Below are positions 24,628-34,040 of a stretch of DNA of 51,613 nt, piece after piece; position 1 is the stretch's first letter, and each line of letters starts with the position of its first letter. The position numbers were made by a program, and so were the translations under genes. Source of the stretch: JBMYZL01 sp965661765 (GTDB lineage Bacteria; Bacteroidota; Bacteroidia; Flavobacteriales_D; Sanyastnellaceae); assembly GCA_965661765.1 (NCBI GenBank), contig CBFIFE010000015.1, positions 1 to 51,613 of the forward strand, in the 5' to 3' direction. Under the pieces are notes generated by a model that worked only from the letters and a program-made list of their open reading frames with translations, was not told where the DNA came from and made no database searches.

Positions 24628-27600
24628 TCAGCGCAAGATTGTCAGAGATCCTTGATAATCCTTGCCATTCGGAAGCAAGAGGGTGTACCAATACGTGCCA
24701 TCATCTACATCATTCGCAAGCCAATCGCCCGAGCGGTAGTCCTCACTCTGGAAAACCACTTGGCCCCATCGGTTGTAAACGCGAACGATGACATCGTCAT
24801 AGACATCAAGCCCATCAATCTGGAAGGATGGGTTCGAGGCATCTCCATTCCCAGGCGTGAACACGTTGGGGATTGTGATTTCGCAAAAATCCATGATCAC
24901 TTGCCATTCTTCCCGCACACCCCAGACAGCACATGGGTTCAAGGCCGATCCGGTCAACGTCAACTCCCCACCCCAACAGTCTTGGGGCAAGGCGCTGCTG
25001 ACCAATGTCAGGTGATCGTCCGTGCCATCAAAGTAAATGTTCTCTCCATTGCATTCAATCCACCACTCGTATTCGCCTGCCCCTTGGGCGCCCAGATCAA
25101 ATTCATATTCCACCTCCGGGCAAAGCGTGAGGACATTGTCCAAGGTCGGTGAAGGATTGATGGTCGGCGGCACGCCGATGAACAGGAACGTGCAGGCTTC
25201 CGAAGTCGCACAATTGAACGGATCGGTGTACGTCAAGCAGATGTTTGTGCCGTTGTAAGGACTGGTTTCCAACAATTCCCAGGCAAACTCAGTCGAACCA
25301 TCGGGCCAAATCGTTTCATAGTCTTCGGGCATGTCTGGCACCACAACCCCACTTCCATCGCCATCGCAATCCGCTGTCACGTCCAGCAGCACATCCGTCA
25401 AAGGCACCACAATGTCAATCTCCGCGCAAGCCTCCTCTGTGCCGCATTCGTTCTCCACTTCGACACAGTACTCCCCTGTGGTCAACGCTGTGAACTCTGG
25501 AGAGCTCGCGCCCAGAGGGTTGCCATCAAGCGTCCAGGTGTACGTGTCAAATGGCTCGTTCGTCGGCAAAGGATCCAACTCCACTTGCCCACCATCGCAG
25601 AGCATCTCGTCGGACAATTCCGGTTCTGGGGAATAGATGGACACAAGTTCAATGGTCGCCTCATCCGTCCCACAACCATTTTCGATGGTCACCGTCAACG
25701 ATGCCTGAGCATTCGAAGTGTACGCGTAATTGTTCGCCAGAACATCATCATTCCCAGGGTTGGGCCAATCAATCGTTGCCGTGCCTCCAATGTCTACAGT
25801 GTCCGCCACGACTTGGAACGTCTCACCGTCACAAAGCAAGGCCTCCGATTCATTCAAGCTGATTTCTGGGGTTTCCGTGATTTCAATGTCGTAGCAATAG
25901 TCGATACCGCAGGTTTCATCGTTGAAACAGATCTCATACAACCCGTAGGTGTTGGGGGTGAATTCGGTGTCGAATTGGTCCAAATTTGTGAACACCCCAT
26001 CATCTGGCCCGCTGACTTGTGTCCACTCTCCAAGTGCTGGAGAAGCCGTGCAGGCAACCGGACCGTCGAAGACAATGCCCGGGGTCAAATCCTCGACCGG
26101 GAAAATGTTCGAGAAACCGCATGTGTACAACGTCAAATCCAAAAACTCGGTATTCGTGGAAGGGTCTTGCACAAAATTGATGGTCACCTCATCTCCTGCA
26201 ACAACCGCAAAATTGTAGGGCTCAAAGGCATCCAAACAAGTCATGATGGTCGTCGTCGATGGATCACCATTGACCGTAACTTCCAAATACGACCCGCCCC
26301 ATCCGTCCGACGCATTGCTGGACATATAAACGAGGAAAGTGCCCTCCTGAGGGCTCGCATACCCACCTTCGAAGACGACGTTTTCTGGAATGCCGTCACA
26401 AAACGGATCGAGGTTCACCTCGGGGATGTACGAACCCACCGTTTCGATCACAAAGACCCGTTGCCCCTGGCAACCTTCGTCATTTTCCACCAACAACCTG
26501 TACGTCCCTGCTGTCACTTCAGCCTCCGGTCCATTCTCGGTGACAACGTCACCACCGCCACCATTCCAATCCGCTTCCCAAACGTAATCATCATAGAGTG
26601 GCTGCTCATCCTCATCGACCAAAACGACCGAGGTTTGGTCGGGACAAACGGCAGGTGGGGTAATGGTTACATCTGGCAAGAAGTATGGGGTTTGCTCGAT
26701 GGTGAAAAACGAGAGCGCCTCGCACTCATCGATAAAACCTGTCACAAAAAACGTCCCGCCAAACTCAAACGTGCATTCGTTCGTCGTGCTGCCAGGTGAC
26801 CACAAAAAGCTGTCGAAATCGCCCTCGACAGAAAGGGTCGTTTCTCCACCTGCACAAATGGCCAAATTTCCCGTCACCTCCAGAGGGGGAATGACCGTTT
26901 CCAAGACCTCGAAAATCAAAGTCACCTCCGTCGTTTCTGCCGGGTCTCCGTTGTCCGTGGCGGAAATGGTCACCTCCTGCGTCCCCAGATTGTCTGCGTT
27001 GGCGGTGAATACCCCTGTGATGTTCGGGGTGTTCCCGGGCGTGATGGCGTAATCCCAACCCGGCAAATCGTTCGTGGCGAGCTCGACGGTCTGGTCGCTT
27101 TCCGGCCCGAGGAAACTCAAGTCAATTTCATACGTGCCGCCTTGGCACAAGAAAATGGTGTCACAACCCGGGTTCCCCGAAGGCAATGGGGGCGTGTTGC
27201 CAGAGGACGCAGCTGTGTTGATGTTGAACGTCTTTCCGTCCAGCCAATTCACACCGTCGTCATTTCCAGGCCCTGTTCCGTAAGGGCCATTGTACGTGTC
27301 GTCGAGGAGGTTGAATCGTCCATATTGGATGTGGTCACCCGTGGTGGGTGCCGCATCGCAACCCACTGTCGCAGGAGACGTGCCGCCTTGTCCGCCCGAA
27401 CCGCCCACATCCCCGTGAGCCCAGTTCATGTCCAAGTAACACATCTGCGTATTGGCGTTGTCCGGCAAAATGGCCGCATCGGAAGCAGTGATGATGATTT
27501 GGTATGAATTCGTCAGATCATCGTGGTTGTTGTAATACCCCACATCCACGAAGTTCACATAGGCAATGCCATCCTCCACCTTGTATTGAATCTCACCGGA

Positions 27601-28185
27601 ATTGCGGTAATCGGAATCTGCCCAAAAACCTGCGATTTGCCCAGCGCCTGAAGTCGTGTTCGGAAACTCCTCAGGCGTCCAATCGATGATGTAGTTGCCA
27701 AAAGAAATCGAGCCCTTTGAATTGATGTAGAATTCGGTGAATTGCTCTCCGTAAAACTCAAACGTCCAGCCCAATGCAATGGGACCCACGGAACAATCGA
27801 CGTCGACACCTGCACCGCCCTCAAAATCCCAGTCGTCCGTTTCGATGGTCGTATAAGACGCATCTGGCTCTACCCAGCAATCGCAACCACCGGGGGGGAA
27901 CATTTTCACGCCGCCAGCAGGTTCCGTCTTCCGGCGCTTTTCCTTGGCCACCTTCCGAATGGCTGTCACCCGCGACGCATCGTAACCCGCCCACTCTCGA
28001 AACACTTGCCATTCCGCTCGACTCATTTCATGAACCGCACGTTCGTAGGTCAAGTATTTCTCAACGATGGCTTCCCCCGTCACTGGGATGGAAGGCACTT
28101 GTGCGGACGCTGCCAGTGGCAAGTCCTGAGCAATCAGCGAGTTGCCAACGGCAACGGAACACACGAGGAGGAGAGAACGAATCAT
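24628..28185 (-). CDS. Large secreted multidomain adhesin with gliding-motility C-terminal domain
   Basis: An 1185-aa predicted surface protein. It has a signal peptide (MIRSLLLVCSVAVGNSLIAQ), a nidogen-like domain at about 80-290 (LGWTFEFYGEQFTEFYINSK, IAGFWADSDYRNSGEIQYKV), a cadherin-like segment (ISATDNGDPAETTEVTLIFE), a CUB-like module with EGTFLVYMSSNASDGWGGSY, several PKD/Ig-like beta-sandwiches, and a C-terminal CHU_C domain (NVFTPGNGD, VYNRWGQVVF, DGTYWYTLLL). The last is a type IX secretion signal of Bacteroidota. It would be exported and anchored or released at the surface; adhesion or matrix binding is inferred. A good promoter lies at 28216-28244. Confidence 0.85.
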   Translation of the reverse strand: MIRSLLLVCSVAVGNSLIAQDLPLAASAQVPSIPVTGEAIVEKYLTYERAVHEMSRAEWQVFREWAGYDASRVTAIRKVAKEKRRKTEPAGGVKMFPPGGCDCWVEPDASYTTIETDDWDFEGGAGVDVDCSVGPIALGWTFEFYGEQFTEFYINSKGSISFGNYIIDWTPEEFPNTTSGAGQIAGFWADSDYRNSGEIQYKVEDGIAYVNFVDVGYYNNHDDLTNSYQIIITASDAAILPDNANTQMCYLDMNWAHGDVGGSGGQGGTSPATVGCDAAPTTGDHIQYGRFNLLDDTYNGPYGTGPGNDDGVNWLDGKTFNINTAASSGNTPPLPSGNPGCDTIFLCQGGTYEIDLSFLGPESDQTVELATNDLPGWDYAITPGNTPNITGVFTANADNLGTQEVTISATDNGDPAETTEVTLIFEVLETVIPPLEVTGNLAICAGGETTLSVEGDFDSFLWSPGSTTNECTFEFGGTFFVTGFIDECEALSFFTIEQTPYFLPDVTITPPAVCPDQTSVVLVDEDEQPLYDDYVWEADWNGGGGDVVTENGPEAEVTAGTYRLLVENDEGCQGQRVFVIETVGSYIPEVNLDPFCDGIPENVVFEGGYASPQEGTFLVYMSSNASDGWGGSYLEVTVNGDPSTTTIMTCLDAFEPYNFAVVAGDEVTINFVQDPSTNTEFLDLTLYTCGFSNIFPVEDLTPGIVFDGPVACTASPALGEWTQVSGPDDGVFTNLDQFDTEFTPNTYGLYEICFNDETCGIDYCYDIEITETPEISLNESEALLCDGETFQVVADTVDIGGTATIDWPNPGNDDVLANNYAYTSNAQASLTVTIENGCGTDEATIELVSIYSPEPELSDEMLCDGGQVELDPLPTNEPFDTYTWTLDGNPLGASSPEFTALTTGEYCVEVENECGTEEACAEIDIVVPLTDVLLDVTADCDGDGSGVVVPDMPEDYETIWPDGSTEFAWELLETSPYNGTNICLTYTDPFNCATSEACTFLFIGVPPTINPSPTLDNVLTLCPEVEYEFDLGAQGAGEYEWWIECNGENIYFDGTDDHLTLVSSALPQDCWGGELTLTGSALNPCAVWGVREEWQVIMDFCEITIPNVFTPGNGDASNPSFQIDGLDVYDDVIVRVYNRWGQVVFQSEDYRSGDWLANDVDDGTYWYTLLLPNGKDYQGSLTILR

Positions 28186-28215
28186 TAGAGCGACTTCAGT
28201 TTTCACAGGCAGGGT

Positions 28216-28244
28216 CAAATATAGTCAATGGAGAAAGGTACCAA
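28216..28244 (-). promoter_or_regulatory. Promoter of the adhesin gene
   Basis: On the minus strand TTG (28242-28244), 18 nt and TATATTTG (28216-28223) match the Bacteroidota promoter consensus exactly. The predicted 5' UTR is about 25 nt. The region is shared with the divergent lepA promoter. Confidence 0.65.
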
Positions 28245-28265
28245 CCAAACCGCCGAATTGCGACG

Positions 28266-28273
28266 TATTTTTG
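28266..28273 (+). promoter_or_regulatory. -7 box TATTTTTG of lepA
   Basis: An exact TAnnTTTG match 24 nt upstream of the lepA ATG. No TTG at the expected -33 distance was seen. Confidence 0.45.
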
Positions 28274-28297
28274 AACTTCCGATTTCCCAGCACCCGC

Positions 28298-30088
28298 ATG
28301 GACCACATCCGCAATTTTTGCATCATCGCCCACATCGACCACGGCAAAAGCACGCTGGCCGACAGACTGTTGCACTCCACAGGAACCATTTCCGACCGAG
28401 AACTGCAAGAGCAGACCTTGGATGACATGGACCTCGAAAGGGAGCGTGGCATCACCATCAAAAGCCATGCAATTCAGATGCAATACACGGCAGAAGATGG
28501 GAAATCCTACACCTTCAACCTCATCGACACCCCAGGTCACGTGGATTTCAGTTACGAGGTCTCGCGGTCCATTGCGGCATGTGAGGGGGCATTGCTGATC
28601 GTCGACGCCACCCAAGGCATTGAGGCTCAGACCATTTCGAATTTGTATTTGGCCTTGGAACACGATTTGGAAATCATTCCGGTGTTGAACAAAATGGATT
28701 TGGACTCTGCAGATCCTGAGGTGGTAGGAGACGAAATCATGGACCTCATCGGTTGCTCCATGGACGACATCATTCCAGCCAGCGGCAAATCTGGCCTGGG
28801 CGTGCCTGAGATCTTGGAAGCCATCGTTCGCCGGGTTCCCCCACCGACCGGAGATGTGAACGCCCCGCTGCAAGCCATGGTGTTCGACAGCGTATTCAAT
28901 TCGTTTCGTGGCATCATCGCGTATTACCGCGTGCTGAATGGCACGATTCGGAAAGGTGACAACGTCAAGTTTTTGGCGACGGGGAAGGAGTATGGAGCGG
29001 ACGAAATCGGCATTCTTGGGCTGGACCTCAAGCCGCGCAAGGAGGTCCTCGCTGGCGATGTCGGTTACATCATCTCGGGCATCAAAAACGCGAAAGAGGT
29101 CAAAGTCGGTGACACGCTGACCTTGCGGGAACGCCCCTGTGAAAAGCCGGTTCGTGGATTCGAAGACGTCAAGCCGATGGTGTTTGCTGGCATTTATCCC
29201 GTCGACACAGAAGACTACGAGGAATTGAGGGCTTCGATGGAAAAGCTGCAGTTGAACGACGCCAGTCTCGTGTTCGAACCGGAATCGTCAGCGGCACTCG
29301 GGTTTGGTTTCCGATGCGGATTCCTCGGCATGCTTCACATGGAAATTGTGCAAGAGCGGCTCGAGCGAGAATTCGATATGACAGTCATCACGACGGTCCC
29401 CAACGTGAGCTACCATGCTTTCACAAAAACGGACGAGATGATCATCGTGAACAATCCTTCCGATTTGCCGGATGCCAACAAACTCGACCACGTCGAAGAG
29501 CCTTTCATCAAGGCGCAAATCATCACGAAGTCGGATTACATCGGCCAGGTCATGAGCCTGTGCATCGAAAAAAGGGGGGTCTTGCTCAACCAAGTCTATC
29601 TGACCTCCGATCGGGTGGAGCTCAGTTTCAGCATGCCGTTGGGTGAAATCGTTTTCGACTTTTACGACAAGTTGAAGAGCGTCTCCCGCGGCTATGCGAG
29701 TTTTGACTACTTCGCCGACGAGTACAAGGCATCGCACCTGGTGAAGATGGACATCCTGTTGAATGGAGACCAAGTGGACGCGTTGAGTGCGCTGATTCAC
29801 CGGGACAACGCCTTTGATTTGGGCAAGCGAATTTGCCTCAAGCTCAAGGAACTCATTCCACGACAGCAATTCATGATCGCCCTACAGGCAGCGATTGGAG
29901 CGAAGATCATTGCTCGTGAAACGATCAAACCTGTGCGAAAGGACGTGACAGCCAAGTGCTATGGCGGGGACATCACCCGAAAGCGCAAGCTGCTCGAGAA
30001 GCAGAAAAAGGGAAAGAAACGCATGCGCCAGGTCGGAAACGTAGAGGTTCCACAAAGCGCCTTCCTGGCCGTTCTCAAACTGGATTGA
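28298..30088 (+). CDS. lepA: Elongation factor 4 (LepA)
   Basis: Translational GTPase that acts on the ribosome, with proposed roles in back-translocation and in 30S biogenesis. The 596-aa protein has the G1 motif HIDHGKST, G3 DTPGHVDF, G4 NKMD, and the LepA-specific C-terminal domain (QAAIGAKIIARETIKPVRKD, then RKRKLLEKQKKGKKRM). The start MDHIRNFCIIAH at 28298 is the family start; the open frame upstream overlaps the adhesin 5' region. Its end overlaps the convergent rlmN by 14 nt. Confidence 0.97.
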   Translation: MDHIRNFCIIAHIDHGKSTLADRLLHSTGTISDRELQEQTLDDMDLERERGITIKSHAIQMQYTAEDGKSYTFNLIDTPGHVDFSYEVSRSIAACEGALLIVDATQGIEAQTISNLYLALEHDLEIIPVLNKMDLDSADPEVVGDEIMDLIGCSMDDIIPASGKSGLGVPEILEAIVRRVPPPTGDVNAPLQAMVFDSVFNSFRGIIAYYRVLNGTIRKGDNVKFLATGKEYGADEIGILGLDLKPRKEVLAGDVGYIISGIKNAKEVKVGDTLTLRERPCEKPVRGFEDVKPMVFAGIYPVDTEDYEELRASMEKLQLNDASLVFEPESSAALGFGFRCGFLGMLHMEIVQERLEREFDMTVITTVPNVSYHAFTKTDEMIIVNNPSDLPDANKLDHVEEPFIKAQIITKSDYIGQVMSLCIEKRGVLLNQVYLTSDRVELSFSMPLGEIVFDFYDKLKSVSRGYASFDYFADEYKASHLVKMDILLNGDQVDALSALIHRDNAFDLGKRICLKLKELIPRQQFMIALQAAIGAKIIARETIKPVRKDVTAKCYGGDITRKRKLLEKQKKGKKRMRQVGNVEVPQSAFLAVLKLD

Positions 30089-31163
30089 CGAGCGGCGTGC
30101 CTTTGCGCTCGCTGTCGAACCCTGGTTTGTTTTTGTTGGCCAATTGTCCACAGGCCGCATCGATGTCCTTCCCGCGCGAGCGACGAACATTGACCACGAG
30201 GTTTTTGCTCTCCAAAAAGTCCACAAACGCCGTGGTGCGCTCATCCGATGCGCGCTGAAACACCCCATCATCAATCGGGTTGTATTCAATCAAGTTGATC
30301 TTGCAAGGGACATGACGGCAGAATTGGGCCAACTCCTGAGCGTCCAACAAGCTGTCGTTGAAGCCGTCAAACAAGATGTACTCATAGGTCACGCGCGTGC
30401 CTGTCTTTTCGTGAAAATGCCGAAGGGCATCGGCGAGAACCTCGAGGTTGTTCGTCTCGTTGATCGCCATGATCTCGTTGCGCTTTTCGTCGTTCGCAGC
30501 GTGAAGGCTCAGGGCCAAATTGAATTTGACTTCGTCATCCCCGAGGCGCCGGATGGCCTTTGCGATGCCCGCCGTGCTCACGGTAATTCGCTTCGGAGAC
30601 ATCCCCAAGCCCGGGGTCCCTGTGATGCGGTCCACGGATGCCAAGACGTTCTTGTAATTCAACAGCGGCTCGCCCATGCCCATGTAAACAATGTTCGACA
30701 GTGGGGTTCCATAGTGCTGCTGGGCAAGGCCCGCGATCCGTTCCACTTGATCATACATCTCCGCAGCGGAGAGGTTCTTCATCAACTTCAGCTTTCCTGT
30801 CGCACAGAACTTGCAAGCCAAACTGCACCCGACCTGACTGGAAATGCAAGCCGTCATCCGGCGGGTGGTGGGAATCAACACCCCCTCCACCACACGACCT
30901 TCCCCCACGCCAAAGGCGCATTTGATGGTCCGATCTGAACTGATTTGTTGCTCCTCCACCGTGATGCGGTCCAGGCCATAGGATTCGCTGAGCCGATCCC
31001 GAAGGGACTTGGACAAATTCGTCATGTCCTCAAAGCTTCCGGCACCCTTGGACCACAGCCACTCCTCAATCTGCTTCGCACGAAAAGGCTTTTCCCCCCA
31101 TTCCCCCAGGGCAGTTTTGAGGGCTTCGCTGCTCAACGCGCGAATGTCCGGCTTGTCCATCAT
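30075..31163 (-). CDS. rlmN: Dual-specificity 23S rRNA/tRNA methyltransferase RlmN
   Basis: Radical-SAM enzyme that makes 2-methyladenosine at A2503 of 23S rRNA and A37 of some tRNAs. The 362-aa protein has the cluster-binding CxxxCxxC in GCSLACKFCATGKL, the GMGEPLLNYKNVL motif, and the C-terminal catalytic Cys in DIDAACGQLANK. Two ATG codons (31163 and 31160) are possible; 31163 is 6 nt after an exact TATCTTTG box. It lies 21 nt downstream of the LytTR regulator gene on the same strand. Confidence 0.96.
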   Translation of the reverse strand: MMDKPDIRALSSEALKTALGEWGEKPFRAKQIEEWLWSKGAGSFEDMTNLSKSLRDRLSESYGLDRITVEEQQISSDRTIKCAFGVGEGRVVEGVLIPTTRRMTACISSQVGCSLACKFCATGKLKLMKNLSAAEMYDQVERIAGLAQQHYGTPLSNIVYMGMGEPLLNYKNVLASVDRITGTPGLGMSPKRITVSTAGIAKAIRRLGDDEVKFNLALSLHAANDEKRNEIMAINETNNLEVLADALRHFHEKTGTRVTYEYILFDGFNDSLLDAQELAQFCRHVPCKINLIEYNPIDDGVFQRASDERTTAFVDFLESKNLVVNVRRSRGKDIDAACGQLANKNKPGFDSERKGTPLVNPV

Positions 31164-31169
31164 GACCCC

Positions 31170-31177
31170 CAAAGATA
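31170..31177 (-). promoter_or_regulatory. -7 box TATCTTTG of rlmN
   Basis: Exact TAnnTTTG on the minus strand, ending 6 nt before the ATG at 31163, between the LytTR gene and rlmN. It suggests a separate, nearly leaderless rlmN transcript. Confidence 0.45.
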
Positions 31178-31184
31178 CGGGGCC

Positions 31185-32006
31185 TCAATCGTCGATTTCA
31201 TTTCCAGCACGTCGGATGAACGGAGCGGGGTCATCCGCGGCCATTTGCGGCACGCTCTGGCGCCCCACATCGACCATCAATGCCGCAAGCCGGCGACGCA
31301 CCTCCTCCCGGCGACGCGTGGACATCTGAATTTCCCGTCCATTGCGAAGGGACAAGGTGTTCTTCCTGTAATTGCATCCGTCGACGGAAGGCAGGCGAAC
31401 CAAAACGGAGTTGTGCACCCGGAAAAACAGGTCATCGTCCAAAAGCTCTTCGACCTTTTTCAAATTCTTCGAGATGGTGATGCGACGGCCATTGGCCAAA
31501 TAAATCTCAGAGTAGGACCCGCAAGCCTCCACACATTCAATGTCCGCATATCGAACAAAATGACGCTGTCCTGAAGTCTGAAATTCGACCTTGCGATCCG
31601 CGTGCGAAACGCCCTCGGTGCCTCGAGGACGCTCCTCGAAGAAATGCCTTGAAACTCGCCGGGCACAAGCCTTCAATTCCTCGGGGTCAATCGGCTTGAG
31701 CAAAAAGTCGAAAGCTTGTTTGCGAATGGCCTCAATTGCATAGTCGCGAAACGTCGTGCAGAACACAACATAGAAGTTTCGATTTTCAAATCGTTCGAGA
31801 AATTCCAAACCGGACTCGCCAGGCATCTGAACGTCCAAGAACACCACATCGGGTGCGTTGCTCAAAATGGCATCATAAGCCTCCGAAGCACTGGAACAAG
31901 ATTGCAACACCCTGATGGAAGGGCAGTGACGCTCCACTTGACGGCACATGGACTGTCGAGCTGGCAATTCATCATCGACAACAACACAGGTGAGAAAATG
32001 AGACAT
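31185..32006 (-). CDS. LytTR-family response regulator
   Basis: A 273-aa two-domain regulator. The receiver (about 6-120) has the acidic pair VVDDE, phospho-acceptor Asp in VVFLDVQMPG and Lys in DFLLKPID. The LytTR DNA-binding domain follows (about 135-235: ECVEACGSYSEIYLANGRRI, RVHNSVLVRLPSVDG). A C-terminal tail of about 35 residues is extra. No LytS-type histidine kinase is encoded nearby, so the partner is elsewhere. An inverted repeat 33-49 nt upstream of the start (32039-32055) may be its own control site. Confidence 0.92.
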   Translation of the reverse strand: MSHFLTCVVVDDELPARQSMCRQVERHCPSIRVLQSCSSASEAYDAILSNAPDVVFLDVQMPGESGLEFLERFENRNFYVVFCTTFRDYAIEAIRKQAFDFLLKPIDPEELKACARRVSRHFFEERPRGTEGVSHADRKVEFQTSGQRHFVRYADIECVEACGSYSEIYLANGRRITISKNLKKVEELLDDDLFFRVHNSVLVRLPSVDGCNYRKNTLSLRNGREIQMSTRRREEVRRRLAALMVDVGRQSVPQMAADDPAPFIRRAGNEIDD

Positions 32007-32038
32007 GCAACAGTTTTTTGATGTAAACGATGCGCTGA

Positions 32039-32055
32039 AAGTAGAATTCCTACTT
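32039..32055. promoter_or_regulatory. Inverted repeat upstream of the LytTR regulator
   Basis: AAGTAG (32039-32044), AATTC, CTACTT (32050-32055): a perfect 6-bp inverted repeat 33 nt upstream of the regulator ATG. A second CTAC at 32061-32064 gives a CTAC-N7-CTAC direct repeat, the spacing style of LytTR sites. Binding by this protein is only a guess. Confidence 0.3.
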
Positions 32056-32104
32056 GAAAACTACCGAATACAATCAACAAACGTGGTGCATTAATTCATA
32101 AATG

Positions 32105-33265
32105 TTAAAATGCGGCCACCAACCGGCCCAGTTCAATGCACCGAAATGCGGATTCCGGCAGATGACCGCGTTTTTCCGCCCGGCGCTCATACCCCGTTCG
32201 GACGACGACCAAATCCAACGCCGGAATGGACAAGACGAACTGCCCACGGTGACCTTCAAAGCATGAAAAAGCCAAGCCGTCGGTGGTGGTGCCCAGCCAG
32301 ATTTGGTATCCATAATGGCGCGCATCGCAATCATCGGTCAAATCCGCAATGGGTGTCATCATCCGACGGATGTACCCGCGACTCACCAATTGTTGATCGC
32401 CCCAAGCCCCACCATCGAGCATCAACTTGCCAAACCGAGCAAAATCTCGCGATGTCGCATAAAACTGAGCAAAGCAACGCTCTGCGCCGGATTCCTCATC
32501 GATTCCCCAAAAGGCATCGTTCGCTGCGCCCATGGGCTGCCACAATCCATCTTCAACCCAATCTGAAAGGGTCATGTCATCTGGACTGACCGTTGCGAGA
32601 ATCTCCTCAAGCAACATCGTGTTGCCGCCCTGATACTTCCACTCTTTTCCAGGAGAAGTGGCCGGCAGGAAGGGGTGAACGAGGGACCGGACGTCGTCGC
32701 GGTAGTAGGCCTTGGCCATAAAGGCAAAAGGGTTTTTGTAGTTTTCGCCAAAGGGAATGTGCGAACGCATTTGGAGCAAGTGCTCCACCGTCACCCCGCG
32801 CCCTGCCTCGCCTTGGAAGCGAGGCAGGTACTCGCCCACCTCTGCTTGGGTGTCCAGCAATCCACGATCTGCTGCCAGCCCCACCGCCAACGCCGTGATG
32901 CTCTTGGCCATCGAAAAGCTGTTCGTCCGCGTGGACGCGTTGTGACCTTGCCAGTACTGCTCGTAGCGAATCGTATCCCGATGGATGACCAAAAAGGAAG
33001 CCGTGAGGCCTTCGGCGAGCCATTGGCGGTCCGACGCCGGCAACGCATCAATGGGCTTCATGCGTTCTGGCCAAGGTTGGGCTTGGGCCGGTGCTTCGAT
33101 GGTCCGCAACGCCCGATACCCCATGTCGTCAATGTTTGAGTTCTTCCAGCCACGGAAATAAGTCTCTTGCATGCCGCTCCAGATGTAATCGTATCCGGTG
33201 ACAAAACTGAGGGCCACAATGGAACCCAAAACAATGAGGAGGTTGCGGAGTGCTTTCATGCGCAT
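32105..33265 (-). CDS. Serine hydrolase, class C beta-lactamase family
   Basis: A 386-aa protein with an N-terminal membrane segment or signal (LRNLLIVLGSIVALSFVTGY) and a beta-lactamase/transpeptidase-like domain. The catalytic SxxK is seen in SFSMAKSITALAVG, and YQGGN fits the YxN position of the fold. Such proteins include esterases and D-amino-acid peptidases; the substrate cannot be predicted and it need not be a beta-lactamase. ATG codons at 33265 and 33259 are both possible. It follows lipB by 28 nt in a minus-strand run that begins with the TonB-dependent receptor. Confidence 0.85.
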   Translation of the reverse strand: MRMKALRNLLIVLGSIVALSFVTGYDYIWSGMQETYFRGWKNSNIDDMGYRALRTIEAPAQAQPWPERMKPIDALPASDRQWLAEGLTASFLVIHRDTIRYEQYWQGHNASTRTNSFSMAKSITALAVGLAADRGLLDTQAEVGEYLPRFQGEAGRGVTVEHLLQMRSHIPFGENYKNPFAFMAKAYYRDDVRSLVHPFLPATSPGKEWKYQGGNTMLLEEILATVSPDDMTLSDWVEDGLWQPMGAANDAFWGIDEESGAERCFAQFYATSRDFARFGKLMLDGGAWGDQQLVSRGYIRRMMTPIADLTDDCDARHYGYQIWLGTTTDGLAFSCFEGHRGQFVLSIPALDLVVVRTGYERRAEKRGHLPESAFRCIELGRLVAAF

Positions 33266-33293
33266 GGAATGTAACGCGCAAGGTGCGCAATTT

Positions 33294-34028
33294 TCAAGTG
33301 ATTTCAACACCTGAATCGGCAGGCGAAAACCCACCCAGCAATTCGCTCAAGTGGCCTTGCAACCGGTTCACCGCCTCTTCCATCTCAATGGTTTGGCCCA
33401 ATTCTCGCTCCAATGAAGTGACCCCTCGATCGGCGATGCCACAGGGAACGATGAGGTTGAAGAAATCCAAATCGGTGTTCACATTGAACGCCAAACCATG
33501 CATGGTCACCCAACGCGAAGTCTTGACGCCGAGCGCTGCGATTTTCCTTGCCCCCAAACCCTTTTCTGGTTCAATCCATGCCCCCGTCAATCCATCTACA
33601 CGCCCCGCCGACAAACCAAAGTCTGCACAGGTCCGAATGACCGCCTCTTCCAGCGTGCGCATGTACCATCCGATGTCTGGCTTGAGAAGTTCGAGGTCGA
33701 GGATGGGGTAGGCGACGATTTGGCCAGGGCCGTGGTAGGTGATGTCGCCCCCGCGGTTGATGGGCACGTACGCCACGCCGAGTTCCTCGAGACGGGCCTC
33801 GCTCACCACAAGGTTGGCCGCATCTCCGCTCTTGCCAAGCGTCAACACGTGGTCGTGCTCGACAAACAACAAGTGATTGAGCGGCCGATCCGGGGCATCA
33901 ATCGTCTCGTCAAGCCCCGCGCGCCGGCGGGCGATTTTCCAATCGACAATGGCCTTGTGGTGCCGCGTCTGCAAGTCCCAAACCGGTCGGTAGGGCTGAC
34001 GGCCGAGGTGGGTGATTTGGACCCGCAT
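33294..34028 (-). CDS. lipB: Octanoyltransferase LipB
   Basis: Transfers octanoyl from acyl carrier protein to lipoyl domains, the first step of de novo lipoylation. The 244-aa protein has the family signature NRGGDITYHGPGQIVAYPIL, the catalytic Lys in GARKIAALGVK and the catalytic Cys in VPCGIADRGVTS. It follows the sugar-phosphate isomerase gene by 12 nt. LipA, the Fe-S enzyme that inserts sulfur, is not in the window. Confidence 0.96.
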   Translation of the reverse strand: MRVQITHLGRQPYRPVWDLQTRHHKAIVDWKIARRRAGLDETIDAPDRPLNHLLFVEHDHVLTLGKSGDAANLVVSEARLEELGVAYVPINRGGDITYHGPGQIVAYPILDLELLKPDIGWYMRTLEEAVIRTCADFGLSAGRVDGLTGAWIEPEKGLGARKIAALGVKTSRWVTMHGLAFNVNTDLDFFNLIVPCGIADRGVTSLERELGQTIEMEEAVNRLQGHLSELLGGFSPADSGVEIT

Positions 34029-34040
34029 TTGGTCTGAAGG

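Noticed and set aside
23514..24791. A 425-codon plus-strand open frame
   Set aside because: Antisense to radA; no domain recognised.
25585..26799. A 404-codon plus-strand open frame
   Set aside because: Antisense to the adhesin gene; basic and without recognisable motifs.
32105..33265. Antibiotic-resistance beta-lactamase
   Set aside because: Only the shared serine-hydrolase fold is visible; many such proteins are esterases or peptidases and context gives no resistance link.
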